Program-made: the position numbers and the translations under genes
Part shown: positions 16,849-24,540 of the stretch, in pieces
How the letters are laid out: each line of letters begins with the position of its first letter
How positions within the stretch are numbered: the first letter of the stretch is position 1
Notes under the pieces: model-generated
What the model was told of the DNA's origin: nothing
The model's database searches: none
The model's input: only the letters and a program-made list of their open reading frames with translations
Assembly: GCA_031271345.1 (NCBI GenBank)
Contig: JAISVX010000003.1
Span: forward strand, 501,223-565,222
Reading direction: 5' to 3'
DNA from: Lactobacillaceae bacterium
GTDB lineage: Bacteria > Pseudomonadota > Alphaproteobacteria > RF32 > CAG-239
Length of the DNA: 64,000 bases

Positions 16849-19653
16849 TTACCAATTAACTCTAAATCCTAAATTACCTGACAGCGATTCTATATTATCT
16901 CCTGTTTCATACATAGCATCTAAGAAAAGCTGCGAATTAGCTCCAATTTTAAGATTCAATCCGCCGCCAACTTCATAACTCGTACCGCTAATATCAGAAT
17001 TATATATAGTAGCCCCGTATCCGACATCAGTTTTACCATCAAACTCATGAATTACGCTTCCTTTAACATAAGGCTCAACAGCGCTGAACTTTCCAATACT
17101 CGCGCTATATCCCAGCATGAGAGAAGCTTTGCCTGTTATGCTTTGAGTATCCCCAAAATAAATTTGTCTGCCTGTGCTTGTCGTCGAACTGTCCTTTGCA
17201 GAATAAGCATACATAACCTGCGCACTTGGCTCAACAATAAAACCGCTGGTTCTGCTTCTTCCCGTATAGAACATATTTTTCTTGCCAAGCTCAACGCTTG
17301 CCGCTGAAATCATTCTTTTCGATGTATATTTAATCATATCTCCAGCCGCGGTATAACTCTTCAGCTCCATATCTTCCCAAAAATTACGCGCCACCAAATC
17401 TACAAACCAGCCGTTATATGTTGATACTGTCGCGTATACGCCAGCGCTCGGCATTGAAGCGTCGCCATCGCCGTTTTTATCGCCGTTATCTTGTTTAGTA
17501 TAAATATCATTGCCGTACATATAGCCGCCCATAATACCAAAATATACGATATAATATTTTGAAAGATTGTATTTATAGTCATAACCAGCTTCAACGCCAT
17601 AAATATTAACGCTGGTTTTTATAAAATCTTCAACCTCCAGCTCTTTTGCATAAGTTCTTACCCATAAGCCGCTATTATTATACCATGGCTCATATCTAAG
17701 CTCGCTTAAACGCTGCATCACAGAACTCATGCCGGTTTTTGAAAAACTCAGCAATAATGACGGCTCGTTTGCAATTGTGCGGGCAATGTTAGTCAGGTTA
17801 TTTGTTGAACGCAAATAAAATGACTGAGTATCAACGCCTTGAGTATCGCCTTGAAACAACTCATACTCATAAGCTCCGCTGTCAACCACCCGACCTTTAA
17901 GCGTAAAAACATCGCTGCCTATTGTAACTCCGCTACCGGCTGAAACAAGTTTTATTCCATCAACGCTTTCCTGTCCATCACCATTGACATTTATCACATG
18001 AAGCTGCGTTGACCCTGATGCGGTGCCGTTGGCAGCGATTATAAGCTGGTCGCTCGGAGAGCCGTCAGAACCGACTTTAGCATTCATTTTTATTGTGCCG
18101 TTACTTCCAGTATAATTCTTTACTGTTAAAGTATTAAATATGCCAGATGTTGAAGAACGTAAATCAATAACGCTGTCAGTATTATTAACATTTAAAATTG
18201 CATCACTAGAAACGACCGAACTAGAACGCATCAACCATGTGGATGAAGTCAGGTTTAAAGTTGAACGAGAACCTTCTTTCACGCTTATTCCCCCGGCTAT
18301 CGTTGAACTCTCGGCATTAAACTCAATATTACTAAAGCCCATTACTTCTGCAAGATACCCGGTTTCTGCAGATATAACGGTATTATATAAGTTTATCTTT
18401 CCTCCAACAGATGGTCCGCCATAAGCAGAATCATCACCAAAAACAAATGCAGATTTATTATCACTAATAACGACATTAGAGTTATCAAGGTTTAATTCGC
18501 TTGTTCCTCGTGAAGTATAAAAACTATTTCCAGAAACAGATATATTCATATTATCAATTGTTATATTTCCTGCGTTATTATATATGCCGTACTCGCTATT
18601 ATTTTTCAGACTAATATTACCCTTATTATCACTATCGGTATTTATTACAATAGTTCCTCCGCTATTGTAGAGACCAAATCCTCCTCCTGATCCCGAATAT
18701 ACACCAGAATTATTATCTAAATATATATTCATATTAGTCATTGTTAAGTTTGAACCAGACTCTACAAAAATTCCAGCTGCCGTTGAGCCGTTATCATTAT
18801 TTGCTGAATTGCCTGATGAATTAAAAATATTATAATCATCCGAAGCTCCCAATATTGTCATATCTGCGCCGACATTCATACCAATTGACTTATCCTGATT
18901 GCTGGTATTGCTGCCGATAAAAACATTCATGCTATTTATTTCACTAGCGGCATTAACATCAATACCGATAAAACCCGAGCTGCCGCCCCCAGCGGCTGTA
19001 CTTGACAAAGTATTATTATTTATAATTATTGATTGGCTGCCGTTTCCATTAATGGTTCCGTTTAATGATATGGCTGTAAGGTTTAATGCGGATGAGTTAT
19101 TAAGGCTGTTTTCATGAACATATATGTCCATATTGCTAATGGCAAGCGATCCGCCGTTGGTGGAATTAATACCAATATAATTTTCTGTGCTTGTAGAATT
19201 TTCAAAAGATATTCTTATATCTTTTCCGCCAATAGAGTCTGCTATAGACAGCATGCTGCTTGAATTGCTGTTATCAATACCGATAGCCGTATCAGCGCTT
19301 GATGAAGGCACATTAATATTAACCCCCATATCATTTATTGAAAGAGCGCCGTCATTTTTTATTCCCGTCCCCGCCGTAATATCAAGAATGGTTTCATCGC
19401 CAGTGTTATTAATGGTTATGCTGCTTCCCGAATTAACCAAAATTCCTTCTTCGCTGTCCTTAACTGTAATACTGCTGTCAAAAGTGACATTACCGCCGCC
19501 GGATATTCCATACGACCCCGTATTCGAATATTCCTGCTCTCCTGAGATTGTCATATCGCCGGATACATCCAGAGCTGCCGCAAAAGAATTTGATGCAAAA
19601 AATGCTGAAACTAAAAGGGTTGAAGCAATAATTCTGCTATTTGACTTATTCAT
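16849..19653 (-). CDS. Autotransporter (type Va) surface protein 2
   Basis: A 934-residue paralogue of the downstream autotransporter. It has a signal peptide (ASTLLVSAFFASNSFAA), a long Ser/Asn/Gly-rich beta-helix passenger (about 27-640) and a C-terminal barrel (about 665-934) that ends in GFRVNW. The passenger carries the same spaced M-[DN]-[IV] motif (INDMGVNI, ISNMDIYV, MTNMNIYL, IDNMNISV), each copy followed by an Asn-rich turn. The two genes are separated by a terminator and have separate promoters, so they could be expressed independently. Tandem duplication followed by passenger divergence is the simplest history. Confidence 0.93.
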   Translation of the reverse strand: MNKSNSRIIASTLLVSAFFASNSFAAALDVSGDMTISGEQEYSNTGSYGISGGGNVTFDSSITVKDSEEGILVNSGSSITINNTGDETILDITAGTGIKNDGALSINDMGVNINVPSSSADTAIGIDNSNSSSMLSIADSIGGKDIRISFENSTSTENYIGINSTNGGSLAISNMDIYVHENSLNNSSALNLTAISLNGTINGNGSQSIIINNNTLSSTAAGGGSSGFIGIDVNAASEINSMNVFIGSNTSNQDKSIGMNVGADMTILGASDDYNIFNSSGNSANNDNGSTAAGIFVESGSNLTMTNMNIYLDNNSGVYSGSGGGFGLYNSGGTIVINTDSDNKGNISLKNNSEYGIYNNAGNITIDNMNISVSGNSFYTSRGTSELNLDNSNVVISDNKSAFVFGDDSAYGGPSVGGKINLYNTVISAETGYLAEVMGFSNIEFNAESSTIAGGISVKEGSRSTLNLTSSTWLMRSSSVVSSDAILNVNNTDSVIDLRSSTSGIFNTLTVKNYTGSNGTIKMNAKVGSDGSPSDQLIIAANGTASGSTQLHVINVNGDGQESVDGIKLVSAGSGVTIGSDVFTLKGRVVDSGAYEYELFQGDTQGVDTQSFYLRSTNNLTNIARTIANEPSLLLSFSKTGMSSVMQRLSELRYEPWYNNSGLWVRTYAKELEVEDFIKTSVNIYGVEAGYDYKYNLSKYYIVYFGIMGGYMYGNDIYTKQDNGDKNGDGDASMPSAGVYATVSTYNGWFVDLVARNFWEDMELKSYTAAGDMIKYTSKRMISAASVELGKKNMFYTGRSRTSGFIVEPSAQVMYAYSAKDSSTTSTGRQIYFGDTQSITGKASLMLGYSASIGKFSAVEPYVKGSVIHEFDGKTDVGYGATIYNSDISGTSYEVGGGLNLKIGANSQLFLDAMYETGDNIESLSGNLGFRVNW

Positions 19654-19686
19654 AGGAAACCTTTCATAACTATAATTATTATCGGC

Positions 19687-19714
19687 ATTATAACCAATAA
19701 TTTCATAAAGACAA
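19687..19714 (-). promoter_or_regulatory. Sigma70-type promoter for autotransporter 2
   Basis: On the minus strand a TTGTCT -35 and a perfect TATAAT -10 with 16-base spacing lie about 34 bases before the ATG. The spacing and -10 match the promoter of the paralogue. Confidence 0.55.
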
Positions 19715-19741
19715 TATTTTCTTGATTATATCTGTCGCGCA

Positions 19742-19770
19742 TAAAAAAGCCCCGCATTTTGCAAGGCTTA
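19742..19770 (-). terminator. Terminator after metK
   Basis: A nine-pair stem AAGCCTTGC/GCGGGGCTT with two G-U pairs is followed by T6 on the minus strand, seven bases past the metK stop. Confidence 0.85.
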
Positions 19771-19776
19771 GATTTC

Positions 19777-20874
19777 TTAGAATTTTTTAATAAATTCCTT
19801 ATCGAGATTTTCTGTTTTTTCCCAATTTCTGCCAGCGTCATAAAACAGTCCGTTTTTATGTGTTTCAGCAAATATTGGCTTATCCAGACCAAAATCTTTC
19901 ATAATTTTTGAAGGAAAAAGCTTGGTAGCCAGCTCAAAATTCTTAACTGCGCCGTCTTTGCCTTCCATTTTAATATTTACTAAAACATCAGAGCGGCCAA
20001 TGCAGCATGCAATGCCGACTTTTACTTTATATACTTTATCGCCATTATGCATAAGATTTGCTTTAGCGATTTGTCTGGCAATTAGATTAAGCGTTAAGTC
20101 TGCTTTTGTGCCGTCTTTGGTCCATGGACATCCGCCGCCGATTTTGCTGTTGCCGCCGTAAAAATCCACAACCAGCTTACGCCCTGTTGTGCCGCAGTCG
20201 CTGATTGACGAGTGGATTATATATTCTCCCGTGCCGTTAACAATTACTTCGCACGCGCTTGTTTTAGGATATTTCGCCAGCCAGCTTTCAACCAGTTCGG
20301 CAACGCTTGCTCTTTGCTCTTTTGTTTTTACAGGAACAGCAACAATAACGTTGCATACCTCATTTTTATCATTCAAAGTAATTTGAGTTTTAATATCAAG
20401 CCCTGCGATTTTTGTATCAAAGATTTCTTTGCTCAACTCTCTTGCCATAGCATGGTCTTGAGGCATATAGTTATGCGCCGGATTATTTTCCGCATATCCC
20501 CAGAATATACCCTGGTCTCCCCAGCCGTCTCTATTAACCCCTTGAGAAATGTCAGGACTTTGGTGAGAAATATAACATACGACATCCAGTTCGTCGCCGC
20601 AAATTGCCGCATTTTGTCCCCAAAAAGACTGGTACTCTTTTGTATAACCAATATCATCAACGGCATCTTTTACAAATTTAATCAGCTCGGCTTTGCTAAA
20701 TTGATGCGAGCTTGTTACCTCGCCGCCTAATGTAACATGATTATCTTTTATCTGCACTTCAAGTGCAAATCTAGTTCCTTTGTCTTTCTCAACATATCTA
20801 TCCAAAATGTATTCGCTTATATAGTCTGCAACTTTATCAGGGTGACCCAAAGCGACATATTCACTAGTTCTCAT
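19777..20874 (-). CDS. metK: Divergent S-adenosylmethionine synthetase
   Basis: Makes S-adenosylmethionine from ATP and methionine. At 365 residues it is shorter than the usual 380-400. Conserved parts are GHPDK (10-14), QSPDISQGV, GDQGIFWGYA, DCGTTGRKLVVDFYGG and K-x4-x-K-x-D in TKDGTKAD, so the ATP/metal-binding residues remain. The usual GGAFSGKDPSKVDRSA loop is rewritten to GGGCPWTKDGTKADLT, and the N-terminus begins directly at the TSE motif. It therefore belongs to a divergent branch but should be active. No SAM riboswitch is visible upstream. Whether a canonical metK exists elsewhere in the genome cannot be seen. Confidence 0.9.
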   Translation of the reverse strand: MRTSEYVALGHPDKVADYISEYILDRYVEKDKGTRFALEVQIKDNHVTLGGEVTSSHQFSKAELIKFVKDAVDDIGYTKEYQSFWGQNAAICGDELDVVCYISHQSPDISQGVNRDGWGDQGIFWGYAENNPAHNYMPQDHAMARELSKEIFDTKIAGLDIKTQITLNDKNEVCNVIVAVPVKTKEQRASVAELVESWLAKYPKTSACEVIVNGTGEYIIHSSISDCGTTGRKLVVDFYGGNSKIGGGCPWTKDGTKADLTLNLIARQIAKANLMHNGDKVYKVKVGIACCIGRSDVLVNIKMEGKDGAVKNFELATKLFPSKIMKDFGLDKPIFAETHKNGLFYDAGRNWEKTENLDKEFIKKF

Positions 20875-20949
20875 ATCTCGAAATCCTAAATTTTAAATTA
20901 TTTAAATTAAGTCTGATATCTTTTAGCACTATAGAAATTGATTTTCAAT

Positions 20950-20984
20950 AAAAAAAACGGCCGCCAATCTAATTGGGGACCGTT
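20950..20984 (-). terminator. Terminator after the 61-residue gene
   Basis: A 13-position stem (AACGGTCCCCAAT with ATTGGCGGCCGTT, TAG loop, one mismatch, one G-U pair) is followed by T8 on the minus strand. It separates the small gene from metK. Confidence 0.92.
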
Positions 20985-21002
20985 CTCGATGTAAAAATGG
21001 TT

Positions 21003-21188
21003 TTATTCGCAGCTCAGGTTGTTTTTGCAAGCGATTTCAAAAACCTTTTTGGCAAAATATTTTACCTCACAGTAGTCAACAACTACGCCATTTTCAACAA
21101 CTTCACATCTGTCACCTGTCGTAATGATGTAAATATTTTCCGTTAATGGCGTTTTTTTTACATCTTTTCTTTCTGAATTGTCTTTCAT
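21003..21188 (-). CDS. Small uncharacterised protein (61 aa)
   Basis: A short hydrophilic protein that I do not recognise. It starts with a charged stretch (KDNSERKDVKKT), then shows an alternating beta-type region (IYIITTGDRCEVVENGVVVDY) and a helical end with CKNNLSC. The three cysteines might bind metal or form a disulfide, but there is no CxxC. The strong terminator directly after the stop codon supports a real transcript. No operon partner is visible. Confidence 0.55.
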   Translation of the reverse strand: MKDNSERKDVKKTPLTENIYIITTGDRCEVVENGVVVDYCEVKYFAKKVFEIACKNNLSCE

Positions 21189-21278
21189 TTTTCCAATAAT
21201 TTAAAAGTTAATAATTAAGTTAAATTCTTCTTACAGAACTCCACTTAATTTCTAAATTTTATGTTTGAAAATCGGCAC

Positions 21279-21310
21279 AAAAAAAGCCCTTTTATGTTAG
21301 AGCCTTTGCC
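21279..21310 (-). terminator. Possible terminator downstream of the small membrane ORF
   Basis: The minus strand can fold AAAGGCTCT/AGGGCTTT (two wobble pairs), followed by a T-run. Confidence 0.5.
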
Positions 21311-21331
21311 TGTATCACAAAATTTAGAAAC

Positions 21332-21476
21332 TTAGTAAAGTTCAAATCTAAAAAATGCGATACCAACGGCTAAAGGCACCAAAAAAAGCGCTCCAATAGA
21401 AGTTGAAAAAATTATATGCAGAAACAGCCAAAGAACCTTTGGCAATATCACTTATATGTGAATTTGTTTCCGACAT
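21332..21476 (-). pseudogene. Possible frameshifted small membrane protein
   Basis: This gene-free interval (21189-21544) contains one suggestive structure. An ATG at 21476 with AAAGG 8 bases upstream opens a 42-codon frame (MSETNSHISDIAKG...). Past a run of seven T at about 21385, the neighbouring frame continues as a clean hydrophobic segment (ALFLVPLAVGIAFF) and ends RFELY before a stop at 21332. Joining the frames would give one single-span protein of about 47 residues. It is either a small gene broken at a homopolymer, a slippage site, a sequencing error or chance. A terminator-like hairpin follows. The rest of the interval shows nothing else. Confidence 0.3.
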
Positions 21477-21544
21477 AAATAAAACCTTTGTTAAAATCAA
21501 CTTTAAACAGAATGACGCAAACCAAAAATAATGTCAATATTTTT

Positions 21545-22822
21545 TTATAACACCGCCCTGCTGATAATATGATGTTTTTCCTTATCGCCGGGATAAGCCC
21601 ATATACCGCAGACTGTCGCAGATTTGCAGTTTGTTGTCTCGGGAAAAGTAAACGGCTGGTTATTAATCAACGCATAAGCCATATCCGCAAATATTCTTGC
21701 CTCCATAAACTCTCCGCTGTATCCGTATTTATCCGACCAGCTGATTTCTGGAGCTTTTTCAAACCTTGAGTATATTCCGGCAAAAATATCTTTGTGTTTA
21801 TCAAGAACAAACCCTCCGCCTTTTAGTATTTCTTTAAAATCATTCATGCATACTGGATTTTTCCAGCCGCCGCCAAATACTAGAAAATTATCCGGCATTC
21901 TAAAATCATAAGGCACATATTTAAGATTATAAACAAAAGTATAAGCGCTCAAATATTCGACCGTTCTTAAGACATCAAAAAACGAATGTTTCCCACAGTC
22001 CATAACATCTAAAATTCTATACCAGCTCGGGTCGGAAGACTTTGGAGGAATTTGCAGATAAAAGTTTTCTCCCTTCGCATTTACGGCAGCGTTATCAAAA
22101 AGTTCTTCCAAAACCCGGGGAATTACTTTTCCCTGCTTCCCATATCTGCCGTCTTCATCACAATACTCATTTTTAAACTTTCTGACCAAATAATCCGCAA
22201 AATGGTTAAAAGGTCCGACATCCCAGCCGACAACTTTAACCTCGCCGTTCTTATTTTCAGAAATAACCGCAATATTTCCAGTATTTCCCGCATTACAAAA
22301 CGCTACGGGGAAAACCCCTTTTGCTTTCAAATCTTTCGCAATGTGCAGGTTGTGAACAGGAGCCAGCGGTGCGCCCTCACCGCCGTTTAATACGTCGTCG
22401 GAACGGAAATCATAGGCTACGGCTAGCCCGGTCAAATCCGCGAGGAGTTTTGCATCGCCGACCTGCAGAGTATACGACTTCTTACCCCCTGCGATTGAAG
22501 GAGGAAAATGGTCTAATGTCTGCCCATGAAACCCTATTGCGGCAATGTCTTTTTTATCAAAATTTTTCAAAAGCTTATTAACGGTCTCGGCTGCTAAAGA
22601 AGTGTATTCCTTTACAACGTCTTTCATAAACTTGTCATCTTCAAGATTTTTAATTTCTTTATTTTTTATCTTTTCTCTTAAGTTTAAAATATCTTGGGTT
22701 AGAGCTTTGGGATATTTCTCCGATAACGACGCAATATCCTTCATCTTGCCATTATCAAATTCCGTTAAAACAACATCTACCGCATCTAGCGAGTTTCCTG
22801 TCATTATGCCGACAATCTTCAT
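21545..22822 (-). CDS. anmK: Anhydro-N-acetylmuramic acid kinase family protein
   Basis: Phosphorylates and opens 1,6-anhydro-MurNAc during recycling of cell-wall fragments. Family marks: N-terminal phosphate loop GIMTGNSLDAVDVVL, GFHGQTLDH (about 108), YDFRSDDVLNGGEGAPLAPVHN with the catalytic Asp region, GNTGNIAV and the C-terminal GGGWKNP. At 425 residues it is longer than the usual 360-390, and the first motif differs from the common MSGTSLDGID (T for S, N for T, A for G), so it belongs to a variant subgroup. AGGAG lies before the ATG. Monocistronic; a terminator closes the upstream FadL gene. Confidence 0.88.
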   Translation of the reverse strand: MKIVGIMTGNSLDAVDVVLTEFDNGKMKDIASLSEKYPKALTQDILNLREKIKNKEIKNLEDDKFMKDVVKEYTSLAAETVNKLLKNFDKKDIAAIGFHGQTLDHFPPSIAGGKKSYTLQVGDAKLLADLTGLAVAYDFRSDDVLNGGEGAPLAPVHNLHIAKDLKAKGVFPVAFCNAGNTGNIAVISENKNGEVKVVGWDVGPFNHFADYLVRKFKNEYCDEDGRYGKQGKVIPRVLEELFDNAAVNAKGENFYLQIPPKSSDPSWYRILDVMDCGKHSFFDVLRTVEYLSAYTFVYNLKYVPYDFRMPDNFLVFGGGWKNPVCMNDFKEILKGGGFVLDKHKDIFAGIYSRFEKAPEISWSDKYGYSGEFMEARIFADMAYALINNQPFTFPETTNCKSATVCGIWAYPGDKEKHHIISRAVL

Positions 22823-22872
22823 GTATATTCTCCTTTATCAAGAGGATAATAATTTTAAGAATAAAAAACAAC

Positions 22873-22911
22873 AAAAAAAGAGCAGATATAAAACCTCTGC
22901 TCTTTTTTATT
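22873..22911 (-). terminator. Terminator after the FadL-type gene
   Basis: The stem AAAAGAGCAGA/TCTGCTCTTTT is followed by T-runs on both strands and lies between the porin stop and the anmK start. Confidence 0.9.
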
Positions 22912-22926
22912 AAGATTCAAATGTTA

Positions 22927-24219
22927 CTAGAATTTATAAGTAACAGCAGCGCCAAAAATATGAACTTTACTGTCATATTGGGCATCGATAGAACCTCTTC
23001 CGCCCGCCACATCGCCAGGTGTCAAGCCGTTAAGAATAACTTTGCCTTTTTTTGCTTTGATAAATGTATAACCAAAGTCAAAAGCCAAGTTTTCACTATA
23101 GGCATATTGCGCGCCAAGCGAATACCAGTTACGGTCAGAGTCTGGAACCCTAGGAGTTTTAAACTGTTTTTTAACAGCTGACTTATCAAATCCCAAACCT
23201 GCTTTTACTTTCCACTGGTCGTTAATTTTATAGCTTGTACCAACAGCATAGAACATTGTATTTTTCCACATTTCGTCTGTTTGGCTGGCAACACCGCCGG
23301 CATCGTTATAAATACGAAGCTCTTTAAATGTTTCCCAATATGTTCTTTGAAGTTCAGCCATAACCGACCACTTGTCGTTAACATCATGATACGCGCCGAT
23401 ACTTAGCAATGCCGGAGTAGTAATTCTGGCATTGATATCTCTGCCGTAAACTAAAGGAGTTCCACTTGGAGCATAAACGTCCAAATCGCCCTTAAGTTTG
23501 TGTTTAATTCTACTTCTATAGCCTAAACCGAAACGTGTTTTATCGCTATATTCGTACATAACGCCCAAAACGTATCCAAGGTCTGTGGCTTCGCCTTCCA
23601 AAGCAGCGCGTCCTGTAACTGGACCCGCTCCAACATTTACGGCGTTTCTAAGTCTTGCGGTGATGTGTTGGATCTGCAGACCGGCTGCAATAGATACTTT
23701 TTCATCAACTTTATACGCTACTGTCGGGGTAAAAGTATAAGTTTTTACATTTGATAAAGTGCCATGCAAACGTCCTGCCCAACTGTTGTCATATTTTGTA
23801 ATCATACCGATTGGAGAGTTAAGCGCCATAGCAATTGTAAAATCTTCGTTAAGCTGTTTTGAAGCATAAAAGTTAGGAATAGCGGCATTTTTAATAATGT
23901 CTTTTCCCTGAAGATTTGTATCGGGAATCCATCCGCCCGGGTTTGAATCTCCGGGAGCAGAAGGAATGCCTGCGGAAACATTGCTGACTTTTGATTTCGG
24001 AGCAACATAAGTTGTGCCGAAAACCACTTGCGAACCTTTATGTCTTGTTATACCAGCGGGGTTAAAATAAGAATATGAAATATCTTCCGCACCAGCGGTA
24101 GCACCTGCAAACGCGTTTCCTAAAGCTGAAACTGATTGTTCTTTAAGGTGAAACCCTGATGAATATGCGTTGGAGGCTAAAACAACACCAATCGCAGTAA
24201 GAGTTAGTAATTTTTTCAT
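22927..24219 (-). CDS. FadL/TodX-type outer-membrane porin
   Basis: An outer-membrane beta-barrel of the OMPP1/FadL/TodX family that lets long-chain fatty acids or other hydrophobic compounds through. The signal peptide ends near SNAYS, and the mature start GFHLKEQSVSALGNAFAGATAGAEDISYSYFNPAG is the family's N-terminal plug with the NPAG motif (kept here in shortened description). The barrel ends in VTYKF, with the terminal Phe expected for BAM-dependent insertion. I start at the ATG 24219 rather than the TTG before it. An acyl-ACP synthetase/acyltransferase starts divergently on the other side, which suggests a shared fatty-acid uptake and use function. Confidence 0.93.
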   Translation of the reverse strand: MKKLLTLTAIGVVLASNAYSSGFHLKEQSVSALGNAFAGATAGAEDISYSYFNPAGITRHKGSQVVFGTTYVAPKSKVSNVSAGIPSAPGDSNPGGWIPDTNLQGKDIIKNAAIPNFYASKQLNEDFTIAMALNSPIGMITKYDNSWAGRLHGTLSNVKTYTFTPTVAYKVDEKVSIAAGLQIQHITARLRNAVNVGAGPVTGRAALEGEATDLGYVLGVMYEYSDKTRFGLGYRSRIKHKLKGDLDVYAPSGTPLVYGRDINARITTPALLSIGAYHDVNDKWSVMAELQRTYWETFKELRIYNDAGGVASQTDEMWKNTMFYAVGTSYKINDQWKVKAGLGFDKSAVKKQFKTPRVPDSDRNWYSLGAQYAYSENLAFDFGYTFIKAKKGKVILNGLTPGDVAGGRGSIDAQYDSKVHIFGAAVTYKF

Positions 24220-24477
24220 CAATTTACTCTTTATCTGTTAAACCAAAAAGCAACATATTATCCTATATTCAAAAAACCAAATCGGTAATAAATCGACACA
24301 ATCTGAAATAATTTGAAACAATATGTTACTGGCAATACATTATATAATTAATTTTAATATTCAAGAAATTTAGAAAAAACTGGTGGAAAACCAAAAAAAA
24401 CGAATAAAACTCAATAAGTTACGTATCGTGTAATATATCACAATATATAAAAAACTGTTAATTTTTATAAAAACAGC

Positions 24478-24506
24478 TTTACAAGCTTTGTAATAATTTG
24501 TATTAA
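24478..24506 (+). promoter_or_regulatory. Promoter candidate for the aas-like gene
   Basis: TTTACA and TATTAA are separated by 17 bases and lie 34 bases before the TTG start. The interval 24220-24540 holds only regulatory sequence: it is very AT-rich and has no further gene that I can support. Confidence 0.45.
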
Positions 24507-24540
24507 AAGTTGATTGTTATAACTATGGAGACTAGAAGAC

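Noticed and set aside
20875-21002. A SAM riboswitch upstream of metK
   Set aside because: The short upstream region contains only the terminator of the preceding gene and AT-rich sequence; no aptamer-like helices were recognised.
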